From NCBI GenBank assembly GCA_937907525.1, contig CALCIB010000222.1, positions 1 to 9,023 of the forward strand: a stretch of DNA of 9,023 nt, in the 5' to 3' direction. The notes beneath the pieces were generated by a model. That model searched no databases. It worked only from the letters and a program-made list of their open reading frames with translations, and was not told the origin of the DNA. Shown one piece after another: positions 1 to 6,934 of the stretch; position 1 is the stretch's first letter; each line of letters opens with the position of its first letter. Source of the DNA: an uncultured Planctomycetales bacterium (lineage in GTDB: Bacteria; Planctomycetota; Planctomycetia; Isosphaerales; Isosphaeraceae). Both the position numbers and the translations under genes were made by a program.

Positions 1-10
1 CCCCTCATCT

Positions 11-51
11 GACCGCTTCGCGGTCTGTCTTCCCCCGCGAGGGGGGAAGAC
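11..51. repeat. Tandem double hairpin, REP-like dispersed repeat
   Basis: Two perfect hairpins lie back to back. The first is GACCGC (11-16), loop TTC, GCGGTC (20-25). The second is GTCTTCCCCC (27-36), loop GCGAG (37-41), GGGGGAAGAC (42-51). A copy of the second hairpin in reverse-complement orientation ends the window at 9003-9023. Two inverted copies, the palindromic form and the intergenic position all fit a dispersed REP-type element. It could also stop transcription of a gene to the left of the window, although no T-run follows. The repeat class is inferred from form; copy number elsewhere in the genome cannot be seen. Confidence 0.7.
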
Positions 52-257
52 CGTGTTTTACCACCTATGTGGCGGACTCCAGGGCCGAACGACCGGGGCC
101 GCCGGCCTTCTCGTCACGACCCGCGCGCGATCCCGCGGCGAATTCCGGCCCCTCGCCGATTCGTCGGCAATCCTCGGCATCAGAGGGACCGCGCGCGGCG
201 CGGCCGGGGCCGAGGGAACGCCCCGACGGGGACGGCCGACTCGCTGGAGGGGGACGC

Positions 258-1499
258 ATGGGGAAGATCGCGCGCCGACGTCGCCTCGTCCCGACGATCA
301 ACGGCCTGGAGGACCGACGGCTCCTCTCCGGCTATACGCCGGCGCGGGTCCAGGCCGCCTACGGGTTCTCGGGCGTCTCGTTCGCGACCGCCGACGGCGG
401 GACGGTCAAGGGGGACGGCGCGGGACAGACGATCGCGATCATCGCGTCGTATCACAACCCCAACCTCCTCTCCGACCTTCAGGTTTTCGACCAGGCCAAC
501 GGCCTGCCGACGGCCGACGTGACGGTCGTGAATCTGGCGGGGGACGCGACCGACCCCACCTGGGCGTCGGAATCGGCGATGGACGTGCAGTGGGCGCACG
601 CGCTGGCGCCGGCCGCGGCGATCGTGCTGGTCGAGGCGAAATCCGACTCCGGCGTCGACGTGATGGCCGCCGTCGACGCGGCGCGGAGCATCCCGGCGGT
701 GACGGTCGTCTCGATGAGCTTCGGCTTCACCGAGACCCCCGGCCAACGGGCCTTCGATCCGCGCTTCACGACTCCTCCCGGACACGTCGGGATCACGTTC
801 GTGGCCGCCAGCGGCGACCACGGCCCCGCGGGCGGGGCGATGTACCCGGCCAGCTCGCCGAACGTGCTGGGCGTGGGAGGAACCACGGTCCAGCTCGGCG
901 CCGCCGGCGGCGTCGCGTCGGAATCGCTCTGGTCGCAAAGCGCCCGCGGCCCCAGCCGGTACGCGCCCCGGCCGGCGTTCCAATCGGCCTTCCAGCGAGG
1001 CCCGAGACGAACCACCCCGGACGTCGTCTTCCTGGGCGACCCGAACACCGGCGTGGAGGTCTTCCACACGCCGCCGGGCTCGACGGAGGGGTCGTGGCGG
1101 ACGTTCGCCGGCACCAGCCTAGGCTCCCCCGCCTGGGCCGCGATCGTGGCGATCGCCGATCAGGGCCGGGCGCTGGCGGGGAAGGGAAGCCTCGACGGCC
1201 CCTCGCAAACGCTGCCGGCGCTGTACGCGCTGGCGGGGACGACCGCGTTCAGGAGGATCGCCGGCGCCGTCCCGGCCGCCGCCGCCGGGCTGGGCGCGCC
1301 GAACGTCGAGGCGCTGGTCCCGGGGCTCGTCGAGTTCACGACCGCTTCCGCGGCGAGGCCGTCGGGCCCCGGCGCGCGGCGATCGCCGCCGACCCCGTCG
1401 AGGCGCCCCGCCCCGCGATCGACTCCCGCGCCGCGACCGCTGCCCGGTCGGTCCTTGCGACCGTCGTGGGGCCCGGCTAGAGTTGATCGCGGGTTCTAG
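258..1499 (+). CDS. Sedolisin-type (S53) serine-carboxyl peptidase, no pro-domain
   Basis: Predicted secreted acid endopeptidase of the sedolisin/kumamolisin family, 413 residues as read. The ATG at 258 is chosen because GGAGG (246-250) lies 7 bases upstream; an in-frame ATG at 69 would add about 63 residues of unlikely composition. A basic N-terminus (KIARRRR) leads into LEDRRLLSG (residues 17-25), the planctomycete exported-protein motif, and then directly into the catalytic domain (YTPARVQAAYGF, 26-37). Catalytic residues are visible: Glu105 and Asp109 (ESAMD), oxyanion Asp187 (ASGDHG) and nucleophile Ser287 (AGTSLGSP). The roughly 180-residue pro-domain usual in the family is absent. The C-terminal Ca2+ loop is degenerate: FRRIAG replaces the usual FHDIT, and no Asp precedes GLGAP (344-348). 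After about residue 362 the frame turns into Pro/Arg-rich sequence, whereas the +2 frame carries normal-looking codons to a stop at 1478-1480, so a frameshift is likely. Family assignment is strong; activity and Ca2+ dependence are uncertain. Confidence 0.87.
   Translation: MGKIARRRRLVPTINGLEDRRLLSGYTPARVQAAYGFSGVSFATADGGTVKGDGAGQTIAIIASYHNPNLLSDLQVFDQANGLPTADVTVVNLAGDATDPTWASESAMDVQWAHALAPAAAIVLVEAKSDSGVDVMAAVDAARSIPAVTVVSMSFGFTETPGQRAFDPRFTTPPGHVGITFVAASGDHGPAGGAMYPASSPNVLGVGGTTVQLGAAGGVASESLWSQSARGPSRYAPRPAFQSAFQRGPRRTTPDVVFLGDPNTGVEVFHTPPGSTEGSWRTFAGTSLGSPAWAAIVAIADQGRALAGKGSLDGPSQTLPALYALAGTTAFRRIAGAVPAAAAGLGAPNVEALVPGLVEFTTASAARPSGPGARRSPPTPSRRPAPRSTPAPRPLPGRSLRPSWGPARVDRGF
1344..1480 (+). 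other. Probable true C-terminal tail of the S53 peptidase in a shifted frame
   Basis: From about 1346 the frame offset by -1 reads FRGEAVGPRRAAIAADPV and continues to a TAG at 1478-1480. Its codons almost all end in G or C and are of the common types (GCC, GTC, GAC, GAG). The annotated peptidase frame over the same bases reads a Pro/Arg/Ser-rich string with many codons typical of an off-frame reading, and runs on to a stop at 1497-1499. The switch lies between about 1338 and 1350, just after the FTT codons. One missing base there, for example a G in a GGC codon, would join the two parts into a protein of about 407 residues. This may be a real mutation or an assembly error; it falls outside the catalytic core. 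Confidence 0.5.
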
Positions 1500-1531
1500 G
1501 TAAGGCGGTCTTTTCGATTCGGTGAGTCCCC

Positions 1532-2263
1532 ATGCAAGTGATTCCGGCCATCGATCTGCGGGGCGGCATGTGCGTCCGTCTGCGGCAGGGCGACTACGAC
1601 CGCGAGACCGTCTTCGGAGACGACCCCGCGGCCATGGCCGGGCGCTGGGTTTCCGAGGGCGCCGAACGGATCCACCTGGTCGACCTGGACGGGGCGAAGG
1701 CCGGCAAGCCGGTCAACGTCCAGGCCGTACGGTCGATCGTGGGGTCCGTGAAGGTCCCCTGCCAACTCGGCGGGGGGGTGCGGGACGAGGCGACGATCGA
1801 GACCTGGCTTTCCGCCGGGCTCGACCGGGTGATCGTCGGCACCCAGGCCCTCAGGGATCCCCAGTGGTTCCGCCGGATGGCCGAGAAGCATCCGGGTCGG
1901 CTGGTCCTCGGGCTCGACGCGCGGGAAGGGATGACGGCGGTCGGCGGCTGGTTGGAAACGTCGGACGTCCCCGCGGCCGATCTGGCCGCGCGGTTCGACG
2001 ACCTGCCCCTGGCGGCGATCATCTACACGGACATCGCGCGCGACGGCACGCTGGAAGGTCCGAACCTGGACGCGACGGCCGCGTTATGCCGCCGCGTCAA
2101 GACGCCGGTGATCGCCTCCGGAGGCGTCGGCGAACTGGCCGACGTCGAACGGACGGCGAGCCTGCCGGTGGCCGGCTGCATCGTCGGTCGGGCCCTGTAC
2201 GAGGGCAAGTTCACGCTGAAAGAAGCCGTGGAGCGCGCGGGGAGGGCGTCGGCCCGCCCCTGA
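1532..2263 (+). CDS. hisA: Phosphoribosylformimino-AICAR isomerase HisA
   Basis: Cytoplasmic (beta-alpha)8-barrel enzyme of histidine biosynthesis. It performs the Amadori rearrangement of ProFAR to PRFAR, the substrate of the HisF/HisH synthase. The 243 residues match the usual family length. Visible hallmarks are VIPAIDLRGG (3-12) with the catalytic base Asp8, HLVDLDGA (48-55), the first phosphate-binding glycines in QLGGGVR (78-84), LGLDARE (127-132) with the second catalytic Asp129, YTDIARDGTLEGPN (165-178) with Thr166, and the second phosphate-binding segment IASGGVGEL (194-202), followed by GRALYEGK (219-226). Asp at 129 and IARDGT distinguish it from HisF, which has a different N-terminus (LAKRIIPCLD-type). 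GGTGAG (1520-1526) lies 5 bases before the ATG. No other his gene is adjacent, so the pathway is apparently scattered. The 132-base gap after it has a short GGGGCG/CGCCCC hairpin (2318-2333) that might end transcription. Confidence 0.96.
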   Translation: MQVIPAIDLRGGMCVRLRQGDYDRETVFGDDPAAMAGRWVSEGAERIHLVDLDGAKAGKPVNVQAVRSIVGSVKVPCQLGGGVRDEATIETWLSAGLDRVIVGTQALRDPQWFRRMAEKHPGRLVLGLDAREGMTAVGGWLETSDVPAADLAARFDDLPLAAIIYTDIARDGTLEGPNLDATAALCRRVKTPVIASGGVGELADVERTASLPVAGCIVGRALYEGKFTLKEAVERAGRASARP

Positions 2264-2395
2264 GCAAAGGTTTTCGACGACGACACATCACCGAATCGAG
2301 ACGGCCTCCGACGCGCGGGGGCGGTCGCGCCCCGGCGCGCGCCGGACCCTCGCGGTTTTCATGCGTCCCTACCCTTTCTCGGAAGGACGGCGGTC

Positions 2396-4474
2396 ATGAC
2401 AACGGCCTATCACGTCGCGGACATTCGGAACGTCGCCCTGGCTGGACATGGGGCGTCGGGGAAGACCAGCCTCGCCGACGCCCTGCTCTTCGCCGCGGGC
2501 GCGACCACGCGCAAGGGATCGGTGGACGAGGGGACCAGCGCGCTGGACTTCGACGACGAGGAGAAGAAGCGTCGGATCACCATCGACTGCAACCTCGGCC
2601 ACCTGGTCTGGAACAACCGACAAATCCACCTGGCCGACTCGCCGGGCTACCCCGACTTCATCGGCGGCGCCTTAAGCGCGCTGGCGGCGGTGGAGAACGT
2701 GGTGGTGGCCGTCTCCGGCCCCGCCGGGATCGAGGTCAACACCCGCAGGCTGTTCCACGAGGCGAGGCGGCTGGGGCTGGGCCGGTTCGTCGTCGTCACC
2801 AAGATGGACGCGGAGAACGTCGACTACCGCCGCGACCTGGAGGCGATCCGCGAGACCTTCGGCACCTCGTGCGTGCCGTTCAACGTCCCGCTCGGCCAGG
2901 GCCCCGCCTTCAGGGGGGTCGTCGACGTGCTTCAAAACCACGACGAGGATCCCGCCGACTGCCCGGTGCCGCCGTCGGAGGCCTACCAGATGGTCGTCGA
3001 GCAGATCGTCGAGAGCGACGAGGCGCTGATGACCCGCTACCTGGAGGGGGAGGCGATCGGCGTCGACGAGCTGCGCGCCGCGGCCCACGCCGCCATCGCC
3101 GCCGGCGACCTGGTTCCGGTCCTCTGCGCCTGCGTCCGGAAGGACGTGGGGGTCAAGGAATTGCTCGACCTGATCGCCGAGTGCGGGTTGAGCCCCGAGG
3201 ACGTCCACCGCTTCGGCACCAGCGAGGAGGGCGCCGAGGAGGGGGAGGAGGAGATCCTCCCCGCCGAGGAGGGGACGCTGGTCGCCCAGGTCTTCAAGAC
3301 GTCCAACGACCAGTTCATGGGCAAGCTGAGCTTCCTTCGGATCCTCGCCGGCCGGATCACGCCGGACACGATGTTGGTCAACCTTCGCAGCGGCAAGTCG
3401 GCCAAGGCGGGACACGTCTACGTCGTCCAGGGGAAGAACCAGGAGGAGGTCGCCGAGGCCATCGCCGGCGACATCGTGGCCGTCGCCAAGTTCGAGGACC
3501 TGCGCGTCTCCGACACCCTGAGCAACATCGGCGGCAACACGGCGGTCTCCAAGCTCCGGGCCAACCCCATCCACTTCCCCGCGCCGATGGTCCCCCGCGC
3601 CGTGGTCCCCAAGGCCCGCGAGGACGAGGCCAAGATCTCCGCCGGACTGGCCAAGATCGCCGACGAGGATCCCACCTTCACCATCCGCCGCGACGCCCAG
3701 ACCCACGAACTGGTCATCTCCGGGATGAGCGACCTGCACCTGGAAGTGATCCAGCAGCGGCTCAAGAACCGCTACAAGCTGGAGATGTCCACCCACGTCC
3801 CCCACGTCCCCTACCTGGAGACGATCACCGCCCCCGCGGAGGCCGACCACCGCCACAAGAAGCAGACCGGCGGCCGCGGCCAGTTCGCCGAGGTCCACCT
3901 GCGGGTCCGCCCCGTGGAGCGCGGCAAGGGCTTCTCGTTCGTCGACGCGGTGAAGGGGGGCGTGATCCCCAACCAGTACATCCCGGCGGTCGAGAAGGGA
4001 GTCCGCGAACGGCTGGAGAAGGGGATCCTCTCGGGCAACACCGTGGTCGACGTCGAGGTCGAGGTCTACTTCGGCAAGGACCACCCCGTCGACAGCTCCG
4101 AGCAGGCGTTCAAGACGGCCGCCGACCACGCCTTCCGCAAGGCGTTCGAGAAGGCCCGCCCGGCGCTTCTGGAGCCGATCGTCGCCGTCGAGGTCACCGC
4201 GCCGTCGTCCTACTTCGGCGACCTCTCGGCCGACCTCTCCACCCGCCGCGGCCACGTCACCGGCATGGACGCGCTTTCCGGAGGGCTTCAGACCGTCCAG
4301 GCGATCGTCCCCCTGGCCGAGATGCTCTCCTACGCCACGACCCTCAAAAGCATGACCTCCGGCCAGGGCTCGTTCACCATGGAGATGCGCGGCTACGAGC
4401 CGGTCCCGCCCAACGTCCAGCAGCAGGTCGTCGACCGCTACCAGAAGACCCGCGCCGGCGTCGAGGAGGAATAG
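2396..4474 (+). CDS. Elongation factor G-like GTPase (EF-G2 type)
   Basis: Five-domain ribosome-associated translational GTPase of 692 residues, close to the EF-G length. G-domain motifs: P-loop GHGASGKT (17-24), switch I RRITID (59-64; EF-G normally has RGITI), switch II DSPGYPDF (81-88), TKMD (135-138) and LCAC (243-246). A Glu-rich linker (277-292) precedes beta-barrel domain II (about 293-385). Domain III includes SGMSDLHLEV (442-451). Domain IV has KKQTGGRGQF (488-497) and HPVDSSE (563-569), whose His appears to match the tip His583 of E. coli EF-G. Domain V carries YATTLKSMTSGQGSF (646-660). Tyr85 replaces the His of the EF-G DTPGH motif, as in the EF-G-like branch exemplified by mycobacterial FusA2, so GTP hydrolysis may be altered. 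The roles of these paralogues are poorly defined, and this one is unlikely to be the main EF-G. A strong site, GGAAGGA (2381-2387), lies 8 bases before the ATG. It stands alone, without rpsL, rpsG or tuf. Confidence 0.93.
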   Translation: MTTAYHVADIRNVALAGHGASGKTSLADALLFAAGATTRKGSVDEGTSALDFDDEEKKRRITIDCNLGHLVWNNRQIHLADSPGYPDFIGGALSALAAVENVVVAVSGPAGIEVNTRRLFHEARRLGLGRFVVVTKMDAENVDYRRDLEAIRETFGTSCVPFNVPLGQGPAFRGVVDVLQNHDEDPADCPVPPSEAYQMVVEQIVESDEALMTRYLEGEAIGVDELRAAAHAAIAAGDLVPVLCACVRKDVGVKELLDLIAECGLSPEDVHRFGTSEEGAEEGEEEILPAEEGTLVAQVFKTSNDQFMGKLSFLRILAGRITPDTMLVNLRSGKSAKAGHVYVVQGKNQEEVAEAIAGDIVAVAKFEDLRVSDTLSNIGGNTAVSKLRANPIHFPAPMVPRAVVPKAREDEAKISAGLAKIADEDPTFTIRRDAQTHELVISGMSDLHLEVIQQRLKNRYKLEMSTHVPHVPYLETITAPAEADHRHKKQTGGRGQFAEVHLRVRPVERGKGFSFVDAVKGGVIPNQYIPAVEKGVRERLEKGILSGNTVVDVEVEVYFGKDHPVDSSEQAFKTAADHAFRKAFEKARPALLEPIVAVEVTAPSSYFGDLSADLSTRRGHVTGMDALSGGLQTVQAIVPLAEMLSYATTLKSMTSGQGSFTMEMRGYEPVPPNVQQQVVDRYQKTRAGVEEE

Positions 4475-4610
4475 CCGGACGTCCGCGGCCCCGATCCGAC
4501 CGGCGGCGGCTCGGCGTCGAACGCCCGGCCGTCGGGGTCGCCGCCTCCGCGCCACGCCGGTCGACGACGAGCCCGAACGGGCGCGGGTCTCCGACACGGT
4601 CCCCGGCGCC

Positions 4611-4616
4611 TATACT
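4611..4616 (+). promoter_or_regulatory. Possible -10 element (TATACT) before the HicB-like gene
   Basis: TATACT, followed by ATTAA, is a small AT-rich island in otherwise very GC-rich DNA, 97 bases before the start of the HicB-like gene. It is one base away from the TATAAT consensus. No convincing -35 is found at 16-18 bases (the sequence there is GTCTCC-like), so the assignment rests on the -10 alone. Confidence 0.3.
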
Positions 4617-4691
4617 ATTAAGGACGGCCCCGCCGACCCCCCGCCCCCCCGGTGATCGACCGCCTGGTCGTGGGCGTCGGCCGAGCGACCG

Positions 4692-4704
4692 CTCCGAGTC
4701 GGAG
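4692..4704 (+). promoter_or_regulatory. Small hairpin covering the ribosome binding site of the HicB-like gene
   Basis: CTCCG (4692-4696), loop AGT, CGGAG (4700-4704) forms a 5-bp hairpin whose right arm contains the GGAG Shine-Dalgarno sequence (4701-4704). The ATG at 4714 lies 9 bases after it. Such pairing could lower or regulate translation. The stem is short and could arise by chance in GC-rich DNA. Confidence 0.3.
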
Positions 4705-4713
4705 AGCTGGACG

Positions 4714-4956
4714 ATGATGACCGCCCACGCCTATCGCGGGTATGTGTTCACGATCCGGTACGAGCCCGCGGACCCGGCCCATGTCGTGGACTTCCCCGAC
4801 ATCCCCGACGTCATCACCAGCGGCTCGACGCTCCCGGAGGCGTTCGCCCACGCCCGCGAGGCGCTCGACCTTCATTTGGAAAGCCTCCAGAAGCTCGGCC
4901 TGCCCCTCCCCGAGCCACGCCACCGCCTGGTTCTGGAGACGGTCGGCGCGGAGTGA
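4714..4956 (+). CDS. Solitary HicB-like protein (type II antitoxin family)
   Basis: An 80-residue protein matching the N-terminal HicB fold (a degraded RNase H-like domain). It shows an aromatic/beta start (YRGYVFTIRYE, 8-18), VVDFPDIPDVITSGST (24-39) equivalent to the family's F-P-D/E-x-x-G-x-T core, then an amphipathic helix PEAFAHAREALDLHLESLQKLG (41-62) and the closing LPLPEP (63-68). HicB proteins normally neutralise the mRNA interferase HicA and often carry a C-terminal DNA-binding domain. Here the protein ends after the core domain, so DNA binding is not expected. No HicA-like frame is visible within the flanking gaps (4475-4713 and 4957-5111). It may be an orphan antitoxin or a HicB-fold protein with another role. 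The first of two adjacent ATG codons (4714) is preferred, with GGAGAG (4701-4706) 7 bases upstream. Confidence 0.85.
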   Translation: MMTAHAYRGYVFTIRYEPADPAHVVDFPDIPDVITSGSTLPEAFAHAREALDLHLESLQKLGLPLPEPRHRLVLETVGAE

Positions 4957-5006
4957 GGATCAGGCGTTGCCCTGTCGAAAACCTGAACAATGAGTGCCGT
5001 CAATCA

Positions 5007-5033
5007 CCCCTTCTCCCCTTGTGGGAGAAGGGG
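5007..5033. repeat. Palindromic REP-like hairpin between the HicB-like gene and signal peptidase
   Basis: CCCCTTCTCCC (5007-5017), loop CTTGT, GGGAGAAGGGG (5023-5033) forms a perfect 11-bp stem. The C/T-rich left arm and G/A-rich right arm resemble, but are not identical to, the repeats at both ends of the window. Such palindromes are often dispersed between genes in bacteria. It could act as a transcription stop or RNA-stabilising hairpin for the HicB-like gene, though no T-run follows on the + strand. Confidence 0.65.
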
Positions 5034-5111
5034 GGAGGGACGCTCGCCGGCAATGGCGTTCGACAGAGCGATACCAGCGTAATTTCGACGGTCCCCAGGC
5101 GAAAACCCTTC

Positions 5112-6827
5112 ATGGCGAGAACGATCGCGGCGACCACGACCCGGAACGAGGACGCGGAGGCGGACGCCCGCCGCCAGCGACGGAGGGATCGGCGTGAGTC
5201 GATCGAGTCGCTGGTGGTGGTCGTCGTCGGCTTCCTCGTCCTGAGCCTGGAGGCCGAGGGGTACGTCATCCCCACCGGGTCGATGGCCCCCACCCTGCTG
5301 GGACGGCACAAGGAGGTCCAGTGCCCCCAGTGCGGCTGGACCTTCCAGGTCAACGCCGCCAGCGAGGTCGACTCCGAGGAGGGGGGCGCGTCGGGCCTTC
5401 GGGTGAGATCGGGCGTCTGCGGGAACTGCCGCTTCCCGGTTCGGGTCGATGATGCGCCCAGCTTCGCCGGGGACCGGGTCTACACCCTCAAGACCGACGT
5501 CTCCCTTCCGGGACTCGGCCGCTCGGAGCCCAGGCGCTGGGACGTCACCGTCTTCAAGCTCCCCGAGGATCCGGAGATCCGCTACATCAAGCGGCTCGTC
5601 GGCATGCCCGGCGAGACGCTCCGGATCCGTCGCGGCGACCTCTGGCGGAGCGACCTGGACGACGCGACCCCTCCCGTCATCCTCCGCCGACCCCCGCGAC
5701 AGTCGCTCCAGGTGAACATCCCCGTATACGACGACGGCTTCCGACCCCGAAGCCTCGCCGGCGACCCCCGCTGGCGACGCTGGACCGGCTGGAACGAACC
5801 CGCGCCGGGTACCTATCGCGCGGCCGCCGACGACGACTGGCGCGAGTTGCGCTACCGCCACCTGGTCCCCTCCCCCGAGCAAGTCGAGGCCGTCGCCGAG
5901 GGAAGGCTCCCCGGCGCGCCCCGCGCCAGCCTCGTCACCGACTTCTGCGCGTTCAACACCGACCTGGCCCCCCAGAAGCTCGACGACGTCCGGGTCGCGA
6001 CCCGGCCGTGGTTCCAGCCCCACTGGGTCGGCGACCTGGCGTTGTCGCTGCGGCTGGAACTCGCCGAGGCGACCGGCGCGGTTCGGATCGACCTGATCGA
6101 GGGGGGGGTCGTCAACCGCTGCGAGATCGACGCCGCCGGCCGGGCGATCCTCTCGCGCGACGGCGCGAAGCTCGGCGAGGCCGCCGTCGCGATCAAGCCC
6201 GGCGCGGCCGTCGATCTGACCTTCGCCAACATCGACGACCGACTGACCCTCTGGGTCGATGGCGTCCTCCCCTTCGGTGACGGCCTCGCCTACGAGACCC
6301 GGTTCGAGGAGCCGCCGCCGCCGACCGCCGACGACCTGGCGCCGGCGCGGGTGGCGATCCGCGGGACGTCGGCCGTCGTAAGCCGGCTGGTCCTCAAGCG
6401 AGACGTCTACTACACCTTGGACCCCGCCGAGCCCGACTCCGACGACCTGCTGGAATACCGCCTCAAACCTCCCGGCGCCCTCTTCGACCTGCTGGCGGAC
6501 CCGGCCCGATACGCCGGGCTACGATGGCGGAAGCCGCGGGAATATCCGATCGAGCCGGGCCGTTACATGATGCTGGGCGATAATAGTTCCTGGAGCCGGG
6601 ACGGCCGGGCCTGGACCCGGGTCGATCAGACGACGCCGACGGCCCCCGACCGCGGCTGGGACGACTCCGGCCGCGAAAGCTGGGAGGTGCCGCGGTCGCT
6701 GGTGATCGGCCGGGCGTTCACGGTTTACTGGCCCCATTTCCAGCCGGTTTGGCCGGCGGTTCGCGTGAGTCGGGACCTGGTCCTGCCGGCTAGGCCTAAC
6801 GTCGAGGCGGTTCGCTGGATATACTGA
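5112..6827 (+). CDS. lepB: Signal peptidase I with zinc-ribbon-like and beta-rich insertions
   Basis: Membrane-bound serine/lysine peptidase (S26 family) that removes signal peptides from exported proteins on the outer face of the cytoplasmic membrane. The 571 residues are far more than the usual 200-350. An Arg-rich cytosolic N-terminus (about 1-29) precedes one membrane helix (about 32-46). The catalytic Ser57 lies in PTGSMAPTL (54-62) and Lys160 in YIKRLVGMPGETL (158-170). The conserved GDNSSWSRDGR (489-499) is box E. Two inserts stand out. Cys71, 74, 103 and 106 (CPQC and CGNC) form a zinc-ribbon-like unit between Ser and Lys. About 300 residues lie between RGDLW (174-178) and box E, and residues 300-430 look like a beta-sandwich (LSLRLELAEATGAVRIDLIE and LTLWVDG), perhaps LamG/concanavalin-like. 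The ATG at 5112 is chosen because the upstream extension would translate the repeat at 5007-5033. Its ribosome binding site is weak. Confidence 0.9.
   Translation: MARTIAATTTRNEDAEADARRQRRRDRRESIESLVVVVVGFLVLSLEAEGYVIPTGSMAPTLLGRHKEVQCPQCGWTFQVNAASEVDSEEGGASGLRVRSGVCGNCRFPVRVDDAPSFAGDRVYTLKTDVSLPGLGRSEPRRWDVTVFKLPEDPEIRYIKRLVGMPGETLRIRRGDLWRSDLDDATPPVILRRPPRQSLQVNIPVYDDGFRPRSLAGDPRWRRWTGWNEPAPGTYRAAADDDWRELRYRHLVPSPEQVEAVAEGRLPGAPRASLVTDFCAFNTDLAPQKLDDVRVATRPWFQPHWVGDLALSLRLELAEATGAVRIDLIEGGVVNRCEIDAAGRAILSRDGAKLGEAAVAIKPGAAVDLTFANIDDRLTLWVDGVLPFGDGLAYETRFEEPPPPTADDLAPARVAIRGTSAVVSRLVLKRDVYYTLDPAEPDSDDLLEYRLKPPGALFDLLADPARYAGLRWRKPREYPIEPGRYMMLGDNSSWSRDGRAWTRVDQTTPTAPDRGWDDSGRESWEVPRSLVIGRAFTVYWPHFQPVWPAVRVSRDLVLPARPNVEAVRWIY
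6820..6825 (+). promoter_or_regulatory. Possible -10 element (TATACT) before the sigma factor gene
   Basis: TATACT overlaps the last codons and stop of the signal peptidase gene, 109 bases before the sigma factor ATG. The same hexamer occurs 97 bases before the HicB-like gene. No good -35 hexamer sits at the usual distance, so this is only a candidate. Confidence 0.22.
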
Positions 6828-6850
6828 CCACGGCGTTCCCGACGGTTCGT

Positions 6851-6871
6851 CCCCCCTCGCCGAGGGCGGGG
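6851..6871 (+). terminator. Weak hairpin after signal peptidase gene
   Basis: CCCTC (6854-6858), loop GCC, GAGGG (6862-6866) can be extended by CCC (6851-6853) pairing with GGG (6868-6870) past a bulged C. It lies 24 bases after the signal peptidase stop and could separate that gene from the sigma factor gene. There is no T-run. Confidence 0.28.
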
Positions 6872-6934
6872 ATCCCGCGGGTCGAGGAGTTCTCGGCGAA
6901 CGGATCGAACCTTGGATCGCGACGGTGCGTAATC

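Noticed and set aside
69..257. Upstream ATG for the S53 peptidase
   Set aside because: It would add about 63 residues of Arg/Pro/Ser-rich sequence with no pro-domain or signal peptide features; the ATG at 258 has a clear GGAGG and leads straight into the export-associated motif.
2672..4597. 641-codon open frame on the - strand
   Set aside because: It lies antisense to the EF-G-like gene, is Gly/Asp/Val/Leu-rich with no recognisable domain, and is the usual antisense shadow of a high-GC gene.
1522..4713. Very long open frame on the + strand running through hisA and the EF-G-like gene
   Set aside because: It is an Arg/Gly/Pro-rich off-frame reading of two well-supported genes; only its last 80 codons (4714-4956) are real, as the HicB-like gene.
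4953..5111. Alternative signal peptidase start at a GTG overlapping the HicB-like stop (GTGA)
   Set aside because: The overlap looks like translational coupling, but the 53-residue extension would be encoded largely by the palindromic repeat (LLPLWEKGGG) and would precede the normal Arg-rich/membrane start at 5112.
6907..6934. GAACCTT followed by GTAA as an ECF-type autoregulated promoter of the sigma gene
   Set aside because: It resembles the GGAAC/CGT pattern, but the -10 part would lie directly before the ATG, leaving no room for a leader or ribosome binding site.
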